DNA of 64,000 nt from Rhodanobacter sp. 7MK24 (GCF_014842995.1 NZ_JACYXL010000003.1:248001-312000); one strand, 5' to 3'; counted from the stretch's first letter, positions 15,935 through 26,133 are shown. Numbers and translations: made by a program. The notes: generated by a model not told the origin, from the letters alone.

Positions 15935-18760
15935 TCAGAACGTCCACTTGTAGTTGAGCATCGCCATCGTCGCCTGCTGCCCCTGACCGAAGTACTGGTC
16001 GTAACCCAGCGACAGGCTGTTGTGCGTGTTCATGCTCCAGTCCAGCGAAGCCCCGGCCAAACCGCCGTAGCGTGCCAGCCCGATGCCGCCCAGCGGTGCC
16101 CATTGGTTCACGCCGGTGAAGCTGGCGTCGAATACTTCGCCGCGCAGGCCGAAGGATTGCTGCCACGCCATCTGTCCCTGCAGGCTGAGGCTGCCGGCGC
16201 GTCCGAGTTGCCAGTTGTGACTGGCGCGCAGGCCCAGGCCAGCCTGCCAACGCGCGGTGGTGAGCCCGTCGGATTTCAGGCCGAAGCCGTCGCCGCCCAT
16301 TTCGTCGAAGCCGTCGCGCTGGATCTGCGCGTATTCCAGACTCGCATACGGCGTGACGCGGGTTTCACCCAGCATCATGCGGTAGCCGCTCTCGCCATAG
16401 GCCACGCCATAGCGGCCACTGCTGTCGCTGCCCACGCCGGTGGCCTGACCACCGAGTTGCAGCTGGCGCTGCATGGTTTCCTGGTAGGTACCAAAGCCGA
16501 AGCGGCCCATCGCGTACCAGTTGCCACGCATCGTGCCGCCGTAGAGCATGCCTTCCACGGCGCGGCTGTAGCCCTGGTCTGCGCTTTCGGTCAGGCGTCC
16601 CAATCCTTGCGTACCGCTCAACGCAAAGCCGGCCACGCCGCTGCCACCGACACGGAAGTCCTGCCCCACCAGCCAACCGTTGAGGTCATAGGCCACGTTG
16701 CTGTAACCGCTGCGCGACATGGAGCCCTGATAACCGAGGCTTTGCACCCACGCACCGATCGGCTGCTGCGATGGCGCGGACAGCAACTGGTCGAAATGGT
16801 CGGTCAAGGCGCGCGTGCCGGCGTCGATCGCCTCGAAGGTCATCGCCGCACTGGCGGCGTGCAGCTGACCGGAGAGGCTTTCCAGCGATTGCTGCAAATT
16901 GCCCAGAGTGGTCGTCTGCTGCAGGGTGGCCGCACCGGAAATGAAGCTGCTGGCCACTGGCGAGCCTGCCGCCGCGGCGTTGGCCAACTGCGCATTGATC
17001 TGGCCAAAGGCCGCATCCACGCGCTGCGCCGCGCCGGACGAGGCACTGGTATAGCTGGTGCCCTGCACCGCACTCACCTTCACTTGCTGCACGTCGAGCC
17101 ATGCCGCAGTCGCGCTGTAGTTGAGCGAGGCGGTAAGCAGTATGTTCGACGCCGTGGTCATGCTGGCGAACGTACCGCTGAGGCCGCCCTTGGCAAGGAT
17201 CACATTGGTCTGCGAGTTGGCGGTGTAGCCCGAGTTGGCGCCGATCACCAGAAGATTGCCGGCGATGCTGGCCGTGCCGGCCACGTTGAGCGTCGAACCC
17301 AGCGACACCGCCAACTGGCCACCGCTCTGTTGCGTGTAGTTGCCGCCCACACTGACGTTGGTGTTCGCGATGGCGAGCGTGCCGGCGTTGCTCACGTTGC
17401 CGCCGATGGCGGACATGCCGCCCAGAGTGGCGCCGCTGCTGACGGCAGCCGCTCCGGCCAGCGATACCGCGGTCAGCACGCCGCCCTGCACCTGCGTCTC
17501 GCCGGTGTAGCTGGAAGGCTGGGTGAGGTTGAGCGTACCGCTGCCCTGCTTGATCAGGCCGCCGGCGCCGGAGATCGGATTGTTCCAGCTGGAGTTTCCG
17601 CTGAAACTGACGGTGACGTCGCCCCAGTTGAACTGCATCGGGCCATTTACCGCGCGACCCACGTCCAGTTCGCCATAGCCGTAGGTGGGATTGGGCTGCG
17701 AGCCACCCAGCGGATCGGCGGTACCTAGCAAGGTCTGCCGCACCAAGTCGTTGGTGAAATACGGATAGGCCTGCCACACCAGCGCAGCTGCGCCCGACAC
17801 CTCCGGTGCCGCGAACGAGGTGCCCTCCACGATGTAGTAGCTGGGATTGCTGGTGCTGGCCGTGGTGTCCTTGTCGAGCACGATCACGTCGCCAGGTGCG
17901 GCCAGGCAGTAGTTCATCGCCGAACCGCACTTGTTCGAATAGCCTTCCAACTGGGTCGGGTTGTTGCTGTTGACCGCCACCGCCACCAGCCAGCCCTTGG
18001 CAAGATCCGGCGCGACGTTGGGCAGGGTCGCGATGGTGCTCGGGTTGGCTTCCGAATCGTTGCCGGCGGCGAACACCACGAGTCCGCCCTGCTGGTTCAC
18101 GAACGGGCTGTAGGCCTGGTCGAAAGCCTGGTTCAGGCTGGCATTGGTGGTATCCCAGGTGATGCCGCCCCAGGAATTGTTCATCACCTTGACGCCGGCA
18201 TTGATCAGGTCCGAATTGACCTGGCCGAAGAACTGCGCATCGCTGGCGGTGACCGTCGACGGCGCCGTCGAGCCGTTGTCGTCCGGCGAGTTGTCGTCGA
18301 TGATGCGCGCCGACACCAGGTCGGCGCCCGGCGCGATGCCGCCGGGGAACTGGGCGAACGGCGTGCCCGCCGCGATCTCCGACACCCAGGTGCCGTGGCC
18401 CACCACGTCGTCCACCTTCGTGTTGTTGGTGCTCGGATCGACGTAGATCAGTTCCTGCGTCACGCGCCCCGCAACCGTCGGGTTGCTCGCCATGATGCCG
18501 CTGTCCACGATGCCGATGGTGACGCCCGCTCCGGTGTAACCCTGGTTGTGGGCGGCATAGGTGTTGGTGATCGAAAGCTGGGCGTCTATCGGCGGCTGCG
18601 CCGGCGCGGTCGAGGATGACGCAGGCGACGACGAGGGAGTCGATTTGACGTTGCTGCCACCGCCCCCGCCGCAAGCAGCCAGACTCAACGCCAGGCCCAC
18701 TGCACCAGCCAAACGGCAACGACGCAGGACGCGACTGCCCATCTCTCCATGCGGCTTCAT
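15935..18760 (-). CDS. subtilisin-like (S8) autotransporter serine protease with lipobox
   Basis: 941 residues. The signal peptide ends in a lipobox, LALSLAAC (Cys ~30), then a Gly/Ser/Pro linker, suggesting a surface lipoprotein as in NalP and SphB1. The S8 catalytic triad is complete: Asp ~86 (GIVDSG), His ~122 (GHGTWVSEIAAG), Ser ~315 (GTSFAAPEVSGAAAL), with oxyanion Asn ~234 (AAGND). A passenger stem with PATR-like repeats (LIKQGSGTLNLTQPSSYTGETQVQGGVLT) precedes a C-terminal beta-barrel ending in KWTF. Start ATG 18760 is preceded by GGGAGGAATC; reading remains open further upstream without support. Family members cleave neighbouring surface proteins, and the giant autotransporter that converges on it is an obvious candidate (inference). 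Confidence 0.92.
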   Translation of the reverse strand: MKPHGEMGSRVLRRCRLAGAVGLALSLAACGGGGGSNVKSTPSSSPASSSTAPAQPPIDAQLSITNTYAAHNQGYTGAGVTIGIVDSGIMASNPTVAGRVTQELIYVDPSTNNTKVDDVVGHGTWVSEIAAGTPFAQFPGGIAPGADLVSARIIDDNSPDDNGSTAPSTVTASDAQFFGQVNSDLINAGVKVMNNSWGGITWDTTNASLNQAFDQAYSPFVNQQGGLVVFAAGNDSEANPSTIATLPNVAPDLAKGWLVAVAVNSNNPTQLEGYSNKCGSAMNYCLAAPGDVIVLDKDTTASTSNPSYYIVEGTSFAAPEVSGAAALVWQAYPYFTNDLVRQTLLGTADPLGGSQPNPTYGYGELDVGRAVNGPMQFNWGDVTVSFSGNSSWNNPISGAGGLIKQGSGTLNLTQPSSYTGETQVQGGVLTAVSLAGAAAVSSGATLGGMSAIGGNVSNAGTLAIANTNVSVGGNYTQQSGGQLAVSLGSTLNVAGTASIAGNLLVIGANSGYTANSQTNVILAKGGLSGTFASMTTASNILLTASLNYSATAAWLDVQQVKVSAVQGTSYTSASSGAAQRVDAAFGQINAQLANAAAAGSPVASSFISGAATLQQTTTLGNLQQSLESLSGQLHAASAAMTFEAIDAGTRALTDHFDQLLSAPSQQPIGAWVQSLGYQGSMSRSGYSNVAYDLNGWLVGQDFRVGGSGVAGFALSGTQGLGRLTESADQGYSRAVEGMLYGGTMRGNWYAMGRFGFGTYQETMQRQLQLGGQATGVGSDSSGRYGVAYGESGYRMMLGETRVTPYASLEYAQIQRDGFDEMGGDGFGLKSDGLTTARWQAGLGLRASHNWQLGRAGSLSLQGQMAWQQSFGLRGEVFDASFTGVNQWAPLGGIGLARYGGLAGASLDWSMNTHNSLSLGYDQYFGQGQQATMAMLNYKWTF

Positions 18761-18897
18761 GATTCCTCCCCGATCCACGAACAGCGCCAGCCACCTCAAA
18801 GAGCCGCGGCTACCGGCGCGGATCCGGTGGAAGCCCAGTTTCTCACAACGCCGGCGCGGCGAACGCCCTGCAAAACCTTGCGATCGAGCCACGCAGT

Positions 18898-18927
18898 TTG
18901 CCGCGTTTCGCTGGGGCCTGCGATAAT
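18898..18927 (+). promoter_or_regulatory. candidate sigma-70 promoter of the thiolase gene
   Basis: TTGCCG (18898-18903), an 18-bp spacer and GATAAT (18922-18927) lie 54 nt upstream of the thiolase ATG. They match the -35/-10 consensus at most positions. Confidence 0.45.
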
Positions 18928-18980
18928 CCTGCAATCGTCCCCCGGCGCCTTGCGCCATTCGTGATTGCGTGGAGATCCCC

Positions 18981-20165
18981 ATGTCCGACGTCAGCGTTGT
19001 CATCGTCGGTGCCAAGCGCACCGCCATTGGTTCCTTCCTCGGCCAGTTCACCGGCGTGCCCACCCCGAAGCTGGGCGCCACGGCGATCCGTGCCGCGCTG
19101 GAACAATCCGGTGTCGCGCCCGCCGACGTCGGCGAGGTCATCATGGGCTGCGTGCTGCCGGCCGGCCTCGGCCAGGCGCCCGCCCGCCAGGCCGCGCTGG
19201 AAGCCGACCTGCCGAAGTCTGTCGGCTGCACCACCATCAACAAGGTGTGCGGCTCGGGCATGAAGGCGATCATGCTGGGCCACGACCTGATCAAGGCCGG
19301 CTCGGCCAATGTGGTGGTGGCCGGCGGCATGGAGTCGATGACCAACGCGCCGCACCTGGTCAATGCCCGCACCGGCATCCGCTACGGCGACGGCAAGCTG
19401 ATCGACCACATGGCGTGGGACGGCCTCACCAATCCCTACGACGGCAAGGCGATGGGCGTGTTCGGCGAACTGTGCGCCGACAAGTACCACTTCAGCCGCG
19501 AGGACCAGGATGCCTTCGCCATCGAATCGGTGAAGCGCTCGCAGGCCGCGCAGCAGTCCGGCGCCTTCGCCGGCGAGATCGCTCCGGTGACCGTGGCCGG
19601 CCGCAAGGGCGACGTGGTGGTGGACACCGACGAGCAGCCCGGCCGTTCCGATATCGCCAAGATTCCTTCGCTGAAGCCTGCTTTCCGCAAGGAGAACGGC
19701 ACCATCACGGCGGCCAGCTCTTCCAGCATCTCCGACGGCGCCGCCGCCGTGGTGCTGCTGTCGGCCGACGACGCGCACAAGCGCGGCCTCAAGCCGCTGG
19801 CGCGCATCGTCGCCCATGCCACCCATTCGCAGGAGCCGGAGTGGTTCACCACCGCCCCGGTCAGTGCCATCCAGAAAGTGCTGGACAAGGCCGGCTGGAA
19901 GGTGGCCGATGTCGACCTCTTCGAGATCAACGAGGCTTTCGCGGTGGTGGCGATGGCGCCGATCAAGGAGCTCGGCATCCCGCATGAGAAGGTCAACGTC
20001 AACGGCGGCGCCTGCGCGCTGGGCCACCCGATCGGCGCCAGCGGCGCACGCCTCGTGGTGACCCTGCTCAACGCCCTGACGGTGCGCGGCCTCAAGCGCG
20101 GCGTCGCCAGCCTGTGCATCGGCGGCGGCGAGGCCACCGCGATCGCGGTGGAACGTCTCGACTGA
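18981..20165 (+). CDS. acetyl-CoA C-acyltransferase (thiolase, acetoacetyl-CoA type)
   Basis: 394 residues, full family length. The nucleophilic Cys ~90 sits in INKVCGSGMKA. The general-base His is in NVNGGACALGHPIGASGARL and the second catalytic Cys is in SLCIGGGEA near the C-terminus. The enzyme interconverts two acetyl-CoA and acetoacetyl-CoA or cleaves 3-ketoacyl-CoAs. Placed upstream of the leucine-catabolic genes, it would take the acetoacetyl-CoA route that follows HMG-CoA cleavage. ATG 18981 has a GGAG site 7 nt upstream; a GTG at 18969 is in frame but badly placed. phaA and atoB are indistinguishable by sequence alone. Confidence 0.93.
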   Translation: MSDVSVVIVGAKRTAIGSFLGQFTGVPTPKLGATAIRAALEQSGVAPADVGEVIMGCVLPAGLGQAPARQAALEADLPKSVGCTTINKVCGSGMKAIMLGHDLIKAGSANVVVAGGMESMTNAPHLVNARTGIRYGDGKLIDHMAWDGLTNPYDGKAMGVFGELCADKYHFSREDQDAFAIESVKRSQAAQQSGAFAGEIAPVTVAGRKGDVVVDTDEQPGRSDIAKIPSLKPAFRKENGTITAASSSSISDGAAAVVLLSADDAHKRGLKPLARIVAHATHSQEPEWFTTAPVSAIQKVLDKAGWKVADVDLFEINEAFAVVAMAPIKELGIPHEKVNVNGGACALGHPIGASGARLVVTLLNALTVRGLKRGVASLCIGGGEATAIAVERLD

Positions 20166-20297
20166 GGTTTCTCCGCAAAGGCGCCATGCCGGCTTTCAAC
20201 GGAGTCTGAAGCGGCTCGCCGAAAGTTATGGCGCGCGGCGCGGGAAAGCGCTAATAATAATCCGCCATTCGGCATTCCACGGCTTAGGAGATACACC

Positions 20298-20615
20298 ATG
20301 AAGTTGACGCGTACCCTTCTCGCCTCCGCGCTCGTCGCGCTGCTGGCGGCTTGCAGCAACGGCGCGCAGGATTCCGCGCAGAACGCCCAGTCGAGCGATC
20401 AGGCCCAGCAGGCCTCCGCTGACCAGGCTCAGCAGGCTGCGGCGACCGCCCCGGCTTCGACCGCTGCTGCTCCGGCTGCCGCTCCGGCTTCCACCGCTGC
20501 TGCCCCGGCTTCGACCGCTGCTGCTCCGGCTTCCACTGCTGCCGCTCCCGCCGCTGCTGCCAGCGCTGCCGGCAAGGCTGCCGACAAGGCCAAGGACGCG
20601 ATGAAGGGTCACTGA
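20298..20615 (+). CDS. small alanine-rich lipoprotein
   Basis: 105 residues. The signal peptide ends in lipobox LLAAC (Cys 19). The mature part has Gln/Ala/Ser-rich sequence, then 7-residue repeats of APASTAA (encoded by near-identical 21-nt units at about 20451-20550) and a Lys-containing tail ([15 protein letters not shown]). AGGAGA precedes the ATG and TAATAAT at about 20251 could be a -10. Low-complexity mature sequence suggests an extended linker or spacer in the periplasm, possibly Lpp-like in its Lys-ending tail. No function can be assigned. Confidence 0.8.
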   Translation: MKLTRTLLASALVALLAACSNGAQDSAQNAQSSDQAQQASADQAQQAAATAPASTAAAPAAAPASTAAAPASTAAAPASTAAAPAAAASAAGKAADKAKDAMKGH

Positions 20616-20635
20616 TCCTCGTTACGCAGTTCGAG

Positions 20636-20666
20636 AAAACGGCCGCCTCGAGCGGCCGTTTTTTTT
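20636..20666 (+). terminator. intrinsic terminator after the small lipoprotein gene
   Basis: AAAACGGCCGC / GCGGCCGTTTT form a perfect 11-bp stem with loop CTCGA, followed by further T residues to 20666. It lies 20 nt after the stop at 20615. Confidence 0.9.
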
Positions 20667-20886
20667 GGATGTATCCGTGCGAACGCACACGTGCGTTCGT
20701 CCAAAAGCGCGAAGATCAAACGGACGGCCGCCCTTCGTCTGTACTTGTGCGTTCATCCTTGAACGCGGAAGCCACACGGGCGGCCATCCATGGCCGCACT
20801 CTTTAGGGAGCGCCGCTCCGGGGCCGCCTTGCTGCATGGCACTCCCGGTATCATGCGCGGATTCATTCCGCCGACGGCAGCCGCGC

Positions 20887-22494
20887 ATGAGTGTCATCGT
20901 CTCGCAGATCGACCCGCGTTCCCCCGAATTCCAGTCCGCCGGCGAACGCCTGCGCGCGCTCACCGAAGATCTGCGCCGCGAACTGGCACGCAGCTCCGAG
21001 GGCGGCGGCGCCAAGGCTCGGGAGAAGCACGTCGCCCGCGGCAAGCTGCTGCCGCGCGAACGCATCCGTGCCCTGCTCGACCCCGGCTCGCCCTTCCTCG
21101 AACTTTCGCCGCTGGCGGCGCATGGCATGTACGACGATGCGGCGCCCGCGGCAGGCGTCATCACCGGCATCGGCCGGGTCAACGGCATCGAAGTGGTGGT
21201 GGTCGCCAACGATGCCACCGTCAAGGGCGGCACCTACTTTCCGATGACGGTGAAAAAACACCTTCGGGCGCAGGAGGTGGCGCTGGAAAACCGCCTGCCC
21301 TGCGTCTACCTGGTCGACTCCGGCGGCGCCTTCCTGCCCCTGCAGGATGAGGTGTTCCCGGACAAGGAACACTTCGGCCGCATCTTCTACAACCAGGCAC
21401 GCATGTCGGGCCTGGGCATCCCGCAGATCGCAGTGGTGATGGGCAGTTGCACCGCCGGCGGCGCCTACGTGCCGGCGATGAGCGACGAAACCATCATCGT
21501 GCGAGAGCAAGGCACGATCTTCCTCGGCGGGCCGCCACTGGTGAAGGCCGCCACCGGCGAGGTGGTCGACGCGGAGACGCTGGGCGGCGCGGACGTCCAT
21601 ACCTCCATCTCGGGGGTGGCCGACCATTACGCCGAGAACGATGCGCATGCACTGTCCATCGCCCGCGACATCGTGGCGAGCCTCAACCGCAGGAAGACCG
21701 TGCCGCTGGCGCTGCGCGAACCCGCCGAACCGAAATACCCGTCCAGCGAGCTGTACGGCGTGATCCCCGAGGACACCCGCCGCCCGTTCGACATCCGCGA
21801 GGTGATCGCGCGCATCGTGGACGGCTCGGAATTCCATGAATTCAAGGCCCGTTATGGCAAGACCCTGGTGTGCGGCTTCGCACACATCCACGGCTACCCG
21901 GTGGGCATTGTCGCCAACAACGGCATCCTGTTCGCCGAGAGCGCGCTCAAGGGCGCGCACTTCATCGAGCTGTGCAACCAGCGCAACGTGCCACTGGTGT
22001 TCCTGCAGAATATCACCGGCTTCATGGTCGGCAAGAAATACGAACAAGCCGGCATTGCGAAGGACGGCGCGAAGATGGTGACGGCGGTCGCCTGCTCCCA
22101 CGTGCCCAAGTTCACCGTGGTGATCGGCGGCAGCTTCGGCGCCGGCAATTACGCCATGTGCGGCCGCGCCTACGGCGCCCGCTTCCTGTGGATGTGGCCG
22201 AACGCGCGCATCAGCGTGATGGGCGGCGAACAGGCCGCGTCGGTGCTCGCCACCGTGAAACGCGACGGCATCGAGGCCGCCGGCAAGTCGTGGAGCGCGG
22301 AAGAAGAGGACGCCTTCAAGACGCCGATCCGCGAACAATACGAACATCAAGGCCATCCCTACTACGCCAGCGCGCGCCTGTGGGACGACGGCATCATCGA
22401 CCCGGCCGACACGCGCCGCGTGCTGGGGCTCGCCATCTCCGCTTCGATGAATGCGCCGATCGAGCCGCAGCGCTACGGCGTGTTCCGGATGTAA
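20887..22494 (+). CDS. liuB: methylcrotonyl-CoA carboxylase, carboxyltransferase (beta) subunit
   Basis: 535 residues, the usual MCC-beta length. N- and C-type carboxyltransferase lobes carry the acyl-CoA-binding [51 protein letters not shown] and [20 protein letters not shown] motifs that separate MCC from propionyl- or acetyl-CoA carboxylases. It moves carboxyl from biotin to 3-methylcrotonyl-CoA in leucine degradation. The partner biotin subunit liuD lies 9 kb downstream, separated by the hscC and feo clusters. ATG 20887 chosen; upstream in-frame sequence is a low-quality extension. The hscC gene follows after 47 nt. Confidence 0.92.
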   Translation: MSVIVSQIDPRSPEFQSAGERLRALTEDLRRELARSSEGGGAKAREKHVARGKLLPRERIRALLDPGSPFLELSPLAAHGMYDDAAPAAGVITGIGRVNGIEVVVVANDATVKGGTYFPMTVKKHLRAQEVALENRLPCVYLVDSGGAFLPLQDEVFPDKEHFGRIFYNQARMSGLGIPQIAVVMGSCTAGGAYVPAMSDETIIVREQGTIFLGGPPLVKAATGEVVDAETLGGADVHTSISGVADHYAENDAHALSIARDIVASLNRRKTVPLALREPAEPKYPSSELYGVIPEDTRRPFDIREVIARIVDGSEFHEFKARYGKTLVCGFAHIHGYPVGIVANNGILFAESALKGAHFIELCNQRNVPLVFLQNITGFMVGKKYEQAGIAKDGAKMVTAVACSHVPKFTVVIGGSFGAGNYAMCGRAYGARFLWMWPNARISVMGGEQAASVLATVKRDGIEAAGKSWSAEEEDAFKTPIREQYEHQGHPYYASARLWDDGIIDPADTRRVLGLAISASMNAPIEPQRYGVFRM

Positions 22495-22541
22495 CACACT
22501 GGCCGGACGGCCATGGATGCAAGACCAAGGGGGAACAACCA

Positions 22542-24233
22542 GTGATCGTCGGCATTGACCTGGGCACCACGCATTCGCTGATCGGCTGTTTCGGCGAGGA
22601 CGGCCCGCGGCTTTTCCCAAATGCGCTGGGCGAATTGCTCACGCCCTCCGTCGTCAGCATCGACGACGACGGCCACATGATCATCGGCGAAGCCGCGCGC
22701 GACCGCCTGGTGAGCCATCCCAAAAGCACCGTTGCGGCCTTCAAGCGCTGGATGGGGTCGTCGCGCGAGACGCCGCTCGGCAACCGCCAGTTTCGCCCCG
22801 AGGAGTTGTCGGCCCTGGTGCTCCGCTCGCTGATCGCCGACGCCGAAGCCGCGCTCGGCGAGAAAGTGGATGAAGCCGTGATCAGCGTGCCGGCCTATTT
22901 TTCCGATGCGCAGCGCAAGGCCACGCGCGCGGCCGGCGAACTGGCCGGCATCAAGGTGGAACGCCTGATCAACGAACCCACCGCCGCCGCCCTCGCTTAC
23001 GGCCTGGAAGCCAAGCCCGAGGGCACGCGTTTCCTGGTCTTCGACCTCGGCGGCGGCACGTTTGACGTCTCGGTGCTGGAGACTTTCGAAGGCGTGGTCG
23101 AAGTGCATGCCAGCGCCGGCGACAACTTCCTGGGCGGCGAGGACTTCCTCGACCTGCTGGAAAACACCTGCCTCGCCGACCTCAAGTTGAATGCCGCGGA
23201 CTTCTCGCCCGTCGAACGCGGCCTGCTGCGCCGACGCCTGGAAGTACTCAAGCGCGCGTTGAGCCAGCAATCCGAGCAGCGCATCGATTGCCAGGTCGGC
23301 GAACGCGTCATCCGCTGGCAGATCGACCAGGACCGTTTCCTACAACTGGCCGAGCCGCTGCTGCAGCGCATGCGCGCCCCGCTCGAACGCGCCTTGCGCG
23401 ACGCGCGGCTGCAACCGGAACAACTCAACGAGATCGTGCTGGTCGGCGGCGCCAGCCGCATGCCGCTGGTGTCGCGGCTGATCGCGCGCATGTTCGGCCG
23501 GCTGCCGCTGCGCCACATCAACCCGGACGAAGCCATCGCCATGGGCGCCTGCGTGGCCGCCGGCCTCAAGAGCCGCAACGTCAAGCTGGACGAGATCATC
23601 CTCACCGACGTCTGCCCGTACACGCTGGGCGTGGAAGTTGGGCAAAAGGACGAGCACGGGAACGTGCAGAACGGGCTGTTCTCGCCTCTCATCCAGCGCA
23701 ACAGCGTGGTGCCGATCAGCCGCGAATCCACCTATTTCCCGATGACCGAGCGGCAGAAGCTGCTGTCGCTCAAGATCTACCAGGGCGAAAGCCCGATGGT
23801 GGCGCGCAACATCAAGCTCGGGCAACTGGACGTGCCGCTCAACCCCACCCTGCCCATCGCGGACAACGCCGTGGTCGTCCGCTTCACTTACGACATCAAC
23901 GGCGTGCTGCAGGTGGAGGCCGCGCCCGCCGCCAGCGGCACGCGCCACGAACTGGTGCTGGAGCAGAACCCGGGCATCCTGAGCAAGGAGGAAATCCGCG
24001 CCAGGCTGGATGCCCTGTCGGAACTGAAGATCCACCCCCGCTCCAAGCAGGAAAACCTCGCACTGCTGGCGCGCGCCGAGCGCCTGTTCGAGGAATACAT
24101 CGCCGCGCGCGACGTGTTGCGCGAATGGATAGGCCGCTTCACGCAGACGCTGGAATCGCAGGACGAGCGGCTGATCGGCGAACACCGCACGCGCTTCGGC
24201 CAGGCCATGGACGAACTGGAACGCCAGCTTTGA
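22542..24233 (+). CDS. hscC: Hsp70-family chaperone HscC
   Basis: 563 residues, shorter than DnaK and close to E. coli HscC. The nucleotide-binding domain has phosphate-1 GIDLGTTHSLIG, phosphate-2 DLGGGTFDVSVLE and adenosine motif VGGASRMPLVSRLI. The substrate-binding part is short and ends in a charged helix. GTG 22542 is supported by AAGGGGGAAC just upstream. Its TGA overlaps the TTG start of a J-domain protein gene (TTGA), and a second J paralogue follows, matching the E. coli arrangement of hscC with djlB/djlC. The E. coli system is linked to sigma-70 modulation and stress; the client here is unknown. Confidence 0.9.
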   Translation: MIVGIDLGTTHSLIGCFGEDGPRLFPNALGELLTPSVVSIDDDGHMIIGEAARDRLVSHPKSTVAAFKRWMGSSRETPLGNRQFRPEELSALVLRSLIADAEAALGEKVDEAVISVPAYFSDAQRKATRAAGELAGIKVERLINEPTAAALAYGLEAKPEGTRFLVFDLGGGTFDVSVLETFEGVVEVHASAGDNFLGGEDFLDLLENTCLADLKLNAADFSPVERGLLRRRLEVLKRALSQQSEQRIDCQVGERVIRWQIDQDRFLQLAEPLLQRMRAPLERALRDARLQPEQLNEIVLVGGASRMPLVSRLIARMFGRLPLRHINPDEAIAMGACVAAGLKSRNVKLDEIILTDVCPYTLGVEVGQKDEHGNVQNGLFSPLIQRNSVVPISRESTYFPMTERQKLLSLKIYQGESPMVARNIKLGQLDVPLNPTLPIADNAVVVRFTYDINGVLQVEAAPAASGTRHELVLEQNPGILSKEEIRARLDALSELKIHPRSKQENLALLARAERLFEEYIAARDVLREWIGRFTQTLESQDERLIGEHRTRFGQAMDELERQL

Positions 24234-24370
24234 CCTGGGTCCACGAATTGCTCGGCGTTGCCGCCGATGCTGATGCCGCCACGATCAAGCGCGCCTATGC
24301 GCGCCTGCTGCGCACGACGCGGCCGGACGATGACGCCGCGGCGTTCCAGCGCCTGAATACTGCGTACCAA
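24224..24370 (+). repeat. direct repeat, copy 1 (hscC stop/J-domain start)
   Basis: 147 nt covering the last seven bases before the hscC stop junction, the TTGA overlap and the whole J domain. It matches 26190-26336 with about 13 mismatches by my count, including a central block of over 50 identical bases. Confidence 0.85.
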
Positions 24371-26122
24371 ACTGCAATTGCGCAGTTGGGAAAACGTGTT
24401 GCTCAACCTTCGTCAGCATCTCCATCGCAAACGCCCGCATCAGCGAAACCATGCGACCCCGTCCGATTGGAAATGCACAAACCTCCTCAGGCCGCGCCAA
24501 GGCCAGCGGAATCTTCCGCACTGGAAATCCTGAACCCTCCCGCTCTCTTTTTTTCGAATCCGCAAAGCAATTCCGCACAGAAAACACGAGATATTTCGCC
24601 ACACCTCACGCCAGACCCATCGACTCCATCCTCGGTAGACTTCGATGCGCTCCATCGAGCGCTGGCAATGATTGCCATCAAAGGGGACGCAGATACCGTG
24701 CGCAGCTGGCTGGACGCGCAACCCGAACTTTGGTCGCTCCCTGTCAAGCAAGCTTTTGCACGCACACTGCTGGCAAGACTGAAGCAAGTTCCGATACCCA
24801 TGCCAAGCTCCTGCTTCGACACTTTGCTCGACTATTTCCAGCTCAATGACGTCAGTGCCATACCGGACAAATCAGCACAGACCAAACTGGTCGACCTTCT
24901 CCGCAGCTTGTACTCCCCTATAACCAAGTACAAAAACTTTCTTGATCAATGGGTCGATCCCAGCCACGAGTTAGACGAACAAAGTTATCTGCAACAACTT
25001 CGAGAAACATGCTCATCAGGAGATAGTGACCGCCTGCATGCATGGCTGGCGGTTACAGGATTGGCATGGCCAAACCTCAAACGAAAATCCATTTCGGAAG
25101 CAACGCTAAACCTGGTTCGCCACACCCCCATGCCACGAGCCTGCTTCGAGGTATTACGCGAGCACTTTCAATGGCCAGCTGACGTACTCGACGATCATGA
25201 GCAAAACACATCACGCCGCATCGCCGAAAACCACCTGCACTGGCTGCTATTACCGACCAACGAATACGCATTGACTCGAATCACAAAAAGCCCTTACGAA
25301 AATCCTCCAGACATCCAACGAATGCGCTCCATACGCAAGACACTTTCGCGTTTCGCCTGGTGGGAAATCGCCCTGCATTGCATTGAATTCAAAGGACCGA
25401 AACGAATTGCTGACTTCATCTACAGCATATGCTTCGAATGCAAACTTGAATGCACACAACCGCTATCCAATTTCTTCAACCCAAAAGCCATTCGCTTTTG
25501 GCCCAAGGCCGCCTCGCCGACCTGGAAAACACGCGAAAGATCACTGATCCTCGGAAGCCATATCCTGGCACTACTCGCAATCGAAGTCGTAGCCTGTTTG
25601 GCACAAATCCCCGCGACACCGAATGGCGCAAGCAACCTGTCCGCCACCGACCTCGTCATCATCTTAGTGCAGTCAACCATATGCGTCGTACTGCCCATCT
25701 CGATCTCCTTGCGCCTTTTGGCATGGCAAGCGAGGCCAGAACCAGCCCACATCCCATTAGCCAGATTTCACACTTCCGTCGTTCCATGGGTGTGTCTGCT
25801 ATGCATAGGCGCAGCGCATGGAGAAGCACCGCTCCGTCCATTTGCCTATGGTTTCGGCGTGGCCGCCGCCTTGTTCGCACTCGTCCGCTGCGGAAACAAT
25901 CCATCGCGTTATCGCAAATACGCCGTAACCGCCGTACTGGCGGCATTCGTTATCGCCTACAGCTCCAATATTGCGCATGGCCAACTCAGCCCAAGCGCAA
26001 TCGCGGCGGGCGCCTTCTCACTTTGGATTGCCGGCTTGGCCACACGGGAGCGCACAGGTCAGATCATTCCCGACGATTCACCTGCGACACGGATGTCAGC
26101 CAACCGCAACATGGATCCATGA
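24230..26122 (+). CDS. membrane J-domain protein, HscC co-chaperone (DjlB/DjlC-like), copy 1
   Basis: 630 residues from a TTG start that overlaps the hscC stop (TTGA), placing the J domain at the very N-terminus (TWVHELLGVAADADAATIKR). Between helices II and III it reads TTRPDDD, so the HPD histidine is replaced by Arg. A proline-rich linker, a helical central domain (PELWSLPVKQ ... CFDTLLDYFQLNDV) and five or six C-terminal membrane helices follow, as in type III membrane J proteins. From about 24370 the gene is clearly less GC-rich than its neighbours, suggesting transfer or relaxed composition. Its start has no strong ribosome site and probably depends on coupling to hscC. Confidence 0.75.
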   Translation: MTWVHELLGVAADADAATIKRAYARLLRTTRPDDDAAAFQRLNTAYQTAIAQLGKRVAQPSSASPSQTPASAKPCDPVRLEMHKPPQAAPRPAESSALEILNPPALFFSNPQSNSAQKTRDISPHLTPDPSTPSSVDFDALHRALAMIAIKGDADTVRSWLDAQPELWSLPVKQAFARTLLARLKQVPIPMPSSCFDTLLDYFQLNDVSAIPDKSAQTKLVDLLRSLYSPITKYKNFLDQWVDPSHELDEQSYLQQLRETCSSGDSDRLHAWLAVTGLAWPNLKRKSISEATLNLVRHTPMPRACFEVLREHFQWPADVLDDHEQNTSRRIAENHLHWLLLPTNEYALTRITKSPYENPPDIQRMRSIRKTLSRFAWWEIALHCIEFKGPKRIADFIYSICFECKLECTQPLSNFFNPKAIRFWPKAASPTWKTRERSLILGSHILALLAIEVVACLAQIPATPNGASNLSATDLVIILVQSTICVVLPISISLRLLAWQARPEPAHIPLARFHTSVVPWVCLLCIGAAHGEAPLRPFAYGFGVAAALFALVRCGNNPSRYRKYAVTAVLAAFVIAYSSNIAHGQLSPSAIAAGAFSLWIAGLATRERTGQIIPDDSPATRMSANRNMDP

Positions 26123-26133
26123 GGCACCGACAG

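Noticed and set aside
18761-19378. N-terminal extension of the subtilase autotransporter
   Set aside because: It would run through the thiolase promoter and coding region. ATG 18760 has a strong ribosome site and opens directly with a signal peptide and lipobox.
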